Shown here in pieces: positions 6,070-7,719 of a stretch of DNA of 7,719 nucleotides (the first letter of the stretch is position 1; every line of letters begins with the position of its first letter). The stretch is from Candidatus Rokuibacteriota bacterium. Lineage in GTDB: Bacteria > Methylomirabilota > Methylomirabilia > Rokubacteriales > CSP1-6. The notes below the pieces were generated by a model. The model did no database searches and was not told the origin of the DNA. It saw only the letters and a list, made by a program, of their open reading frames with translations. The stretch spans positions 1 to 7,719 of the forward strand of contig JACOVB010000527.1 in assembly GCA_016177555.1 (NCBI GenBank), in the 5' to 3' direction. A program made the translations under genes and the position numbers.

Positions 6070-6267
6070 TCACTTCGAGTGGGCCGGGGCCGCCGCGTAC
6101 CGGGGAACAGTGGGATCTACCTGAGCCGACCACGCGTCGATCCCACCCGCTAGGCTCCTGACGTTGGTGAACCCCTGGTTGATCAAGAAGAAGGCCGCCT
6201 CGACGCTCCGCTCTCCGAGATGACAGTGGACCACGATCGGACTGTCCGTCGGCCACCGCTCCACCAC
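6070..6267 (-). CDS. Rhodanese-like protein, C-terminal half only
   Basis: The frame encodes the second half of a single-domain rhodanese: IVVHC then HLGERS, the active-site loop with the persulfide-carrying Cys, then GFTNVRSLAGGIDAWS and the family-typical tail VDPTVPRY. Single-domain rhodaneses are about 100 residues and start with a DVRE-type strand; that half is absent. Recognisable sequence (GAQLVTETLARD) extends upstream nearly to the NfuA stop, but the first normal start codons are tandem GTGs at 6267 and 6264, giving 65 residues. The frame is -1 relative to NfuA. The stop overlaps a GTG of the moaA frame (GTGA). A rhodanese between an Fe-S scaffold and a TusA-like gene suggests sulfur relay. 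This copy is probably truncated and may not fold. The coding identity is clear, the true start is not. Confidence 0.6.
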   Translation of the reverse strand: MVERWPTDSPIVVHCHLGERSVEAAFFLINQGFTNVRSLAGGIDAWSAQVDPTVPRYAAAPAHSK

Positions 6268-6320
6268 GTCCCGGGCCAGGGTTTCGGTGACGAGCTGGGC
6301 GCCATCGATGCCGTGGCATG

Positions 6321-6749
6321 CTACTTTTTCGAAGCAGCGGAGTACGGGTTCTCCCCGGCGGTGTGGTCGGTCACGTCGATGATGTCCACGACCTCGGGAA
6401 GCTCCTCCCGGATCATCGTCTCGATGCCCTGCTTCAGCGGGACGTCGGCCATCCCGCACCCCTGGCAACCACCGCCCATTTGGAGGTAGACCATCCTGTC
6501 CCTCACGTCGACGAGCGACACCACCCCGCCGTGGCCGGCGACGGCGGGGTTGATAGCCGTCTCGAGCAGGGATTGAACCTTCACTCTGATCCGGGAGTCC
6601 TCTCCCTGCTCCCCATCGCTCCGCGCGCGCTCATCGGACACGGCGCTGCGATGTCCATGTTGCTCACGCGTTTCCGGCGCCGTCAAACCCGCCACCGCTT
6701 CACCTGACCTCCCCTCACTTCCCCCGATCCACCGCCTGAAGAGTCCCAT
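6321..6749 (-). CDS. NfuA/NifU-type Fe-S cluster scaffold protein
   Basis: A 142-residue protein. Residues about 55-135 are an NfuA/NifU C-terminal domain: INPAVAGHGG, then GGGCQGCGM with cluster-binding C95 and C98, then LKQGIE and a DVTDHTAGENPY end resembling E. coli NfuA. In this family two CxxC-bearing subunits hold a [4Fe-4S] cluster and pass it to apo-proteins. The first 54 residues are a polar linker; the degenerate A-type domain of full-length NfuA is absent. The ATG has a good ribosome site, GGAGGA at 6756-6761, six bases upstream. It lies 33 bases after the radical SAM stop and just before the rhodanese fragment, so probably in one transcription unit. The radical SAM enzymes encoded nearby, including MoaA, are plausible clients (inference). 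Confidence 0.88.
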   Translation of the reverse strand: MGLFRRWIGGSEGRSGEAVAGLTAPETREQHGHRSAVSDERARSDGEQGEDSRIRVKVQSLLETAINPAVAGHGGVVSLVDVRDRMVYLQMGGGCQGCGMADVPLKQGIETMIREELPEVVDIIDVTDHTAGENPYSAASKK

Positions 6750-6782
6750 CGTCGCTCCTCCATTCGCTCGGTTTCGTTCGTA

Positions 6783-7719
6783 CTACACGCCCGCTATTCC
6801 CTCCTGCAGAGGGCCGACCTGGCCCTCCGTCGGCTCCGCTCAGCAGAACCAGGCTTCGGTGAGCCGCGGCGGTCGGGCCCGCTCCGGGCGCAGCACGGGA
6901 CCGACCGGCCTCGGCGGCCGGCCGGCAGCCGTCTCGGCTCGCTCACTGACCCGGTAGAATGTTGCGCTCGGGTCCTCGGCGGCGCGGGCCGCCTGCTCGA
7001 CGGCCGCGCTGACCGCCCGGTGCAGCTCGTCCATCCGCGGATCGGGGTGCGTCCACTTGTAGTAGAACGCCTCAGGGACCAGCGGGCCCAGGTGCGGTCG
7101 CATCGCTTGGCTCTTGAGGAGCGCCGACCCCGGCGGGACCAGAAGCCGGATCGAGCACTGCACCGGGTCCACGTGATCAATGAGCCCTTCGGTTTCGACG
7201 AAGTCGAGGATCTCGAGGTAGTCGTCCAGGGTCGTCCACGGGGTGAAGGCGACCCAGGTGGGACGAAAGGCGATCGCGGCGTCACGAACAATCCTGAGGG
7301 CCTCATACACGTCCGCGCGGGTGTGCCCTTTTTCCAGATTCGCTAGCACGGCGTCGCTGAGCGATTCGACGGCGGAGACCATGAACACACAGCCGAGCGC
7401 GCCCAGCTCCAGAAAGATCGCGCGGCGCTCCAGGATGTGCTCGACCTTGGCCGCGAAGTCGAACGTGATCTCGGGGAACTCCTGGTGCATGGCGCAGACG
7501 ATCGCCAGCGAGTAGCCGGGCCCGTTCAGGAAGTCGGGGTCGCCAATCACCGAATCTGCCACGTGGCCGAGCAGGTAGTCGGCGTTGAGGGAGGCGTAGA
7601 GCCCATAGAAACAGATGTGACACCCCGGATTGGTCCGACGGACCTCTTCGGCCACGCGGACGCCGAGCCGCAACGCCGTGTGCATCGGGACCGAGATCCC
7701 GACGAAGCGCGCTCGGGCC
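6783..7719 (-). CDS. CUAEP-tail radical SAM family selenoprotein (5' end outside window; TGA at 6840-6842 read as Sec)
   Basis: The frame is open from the right edge (first full codon at 7718) to a TGA at 6840-6842. It then continues 18 codons to TAG at 6783-6785. Around the TGA it reads W-F-C-TGA-A-E-P-T, the signature of CUAEP/CCAEP-tail radical SAM (seleno)proteins, so TGA very probably encodes selenocysteine. A conventional call stops at 6840 and loses the motif. The visible N-terminal part (FVGISVPMHTALRLG, CFYGLYA) looks like the end of a cobalamin-binding-type Rossmann domain. The later part (DPDFLNGP, VSAVESLSD, LVPPGSALL) looks like the second half of a radical SAM barrel. No CxxxCxxC is visible; the only close cysteines are in PGCHIC. 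As I remember the family, the cluster motif sits between these blocks and appears deleted here. An Fe-S scaffold gene follows 33 bases downstream. The family's reaction is unknown to me. Confidence 0.85.
6807..6829 (-). promoter_or_regulatory. Bacterial SECIS-like hairpin after the CUAEP TGA
   Basis: On the minus strand, GAGGGCC (6827-6821) pairs perfectly with GGCCCTC (6815-6809) around the 5-base loop AGGTC (6820-6816). A G-T and a C-G pair extend it to 9 pairs. The loop starts 20 bases after the TGA, with 19 bases between. Published bacterial SECIS patterns call for a stem-loop just 3' of UGA, about 16-37 bases to the loop, and a G in the first two loop positions; all are met. The loop resembles the AGGUCU loop of the E. 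coli fdhF element as I remember it. I do not see a clear bulged U in the stem. There is no T-tract, so a terminator is a poor alternative. Confidence 0.75.

Noticed and set aside
6807..6829. Hairpin as an intrinsic terminator of the radical SAM gene
   Set aside because: It lies inside the extended frame, has no T-tract, and the spacing to TGA fits a SECIS better.
1..7719. CRISPR arrays, tRNA or rRNA genes
   Set aside because: No regularly spaced direct repeats and no tRNA- or rRNA-like segments were seen on reading through the window.

Overview
GC-rich bacterial DNA with strong G/C bias at third codon positions. I infer a soil or subsurface lineage of the Methylomirabilota/Rokubacteria, Acidobacteriota or Deltaproteobacteria-like kind. 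This rests on remembered protein similarity only; no search was run. Nearly all intact genes are on the minus strand.

Layout in minus-strand reading order, right to left. (1) 7719-6783: the 3' part of a B12/radical-SAM protein whose reading frame passes a TGA and ends in the motif Cys-TGA-Ala-Glu-Pro. This matches the CUAEP/CCAEP-tail radical SAM (seleno)proteins, and a strong hairpin follows the TGA. (2) 6749-6321: an NfuA/NifU-type Fe-S scaffold. (3) 6267-6070: the C-terminal half of a rhodanese. (4) 6052-5018: MoaA (GTP 3',8-cyclase). (5) 5015-4881: a TusA-like sulfur carrier cut short. (6) 4502-4837, plus strand: an IS1595-type transposase N-terminal fragment lying between the broken TusA gene and the next gene. 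(7) 4430-3843: an exported TlpA-like thioredoxin whose first active-site Cys codon is TGA (U-P-F-C), again followed by a hairpin. (8) 3846-3534: a transposase C-terminus broken by a one-base insertion. (9) 3200-2162: the tail of a DUF1156-type DNA methylase, a zeta-toxin-like kinase and a 71-residue protein, joined by GTGA/ATGA overlaps. (10) 2161-1405: gene fragments on both strands (small membrane protein, RepA-like AAA ATPase, AbiEii-like tail). (11) 1202-1: an FAD subunit of the fumarate reductase/succinate dehydrogenase family, running off the left edge.

How the genes fit together: 7719-3843 reads as a sulfur/selenium, Fe-S and molybdopterin neighbourhood (Fe-S scaffold, rhodanese, TusA, MoaA, two radical-SAM-family proteins, a periplasmic thiol/selenol oxidoreductase). 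The part from 3846 down to 1405 is an accessory region of mobile-element and defence debris around one intact kinase/small-protein pair.

The main result is two probable selenoproteins that ordinary gene calling would split or truncate at TGA. A second theme is widespread erosion: truncated rhodanese and TusA, an apparently deleted Fe-S motif in the radical SAM gene, and several fragments. This could be real decay or partly assembly error.
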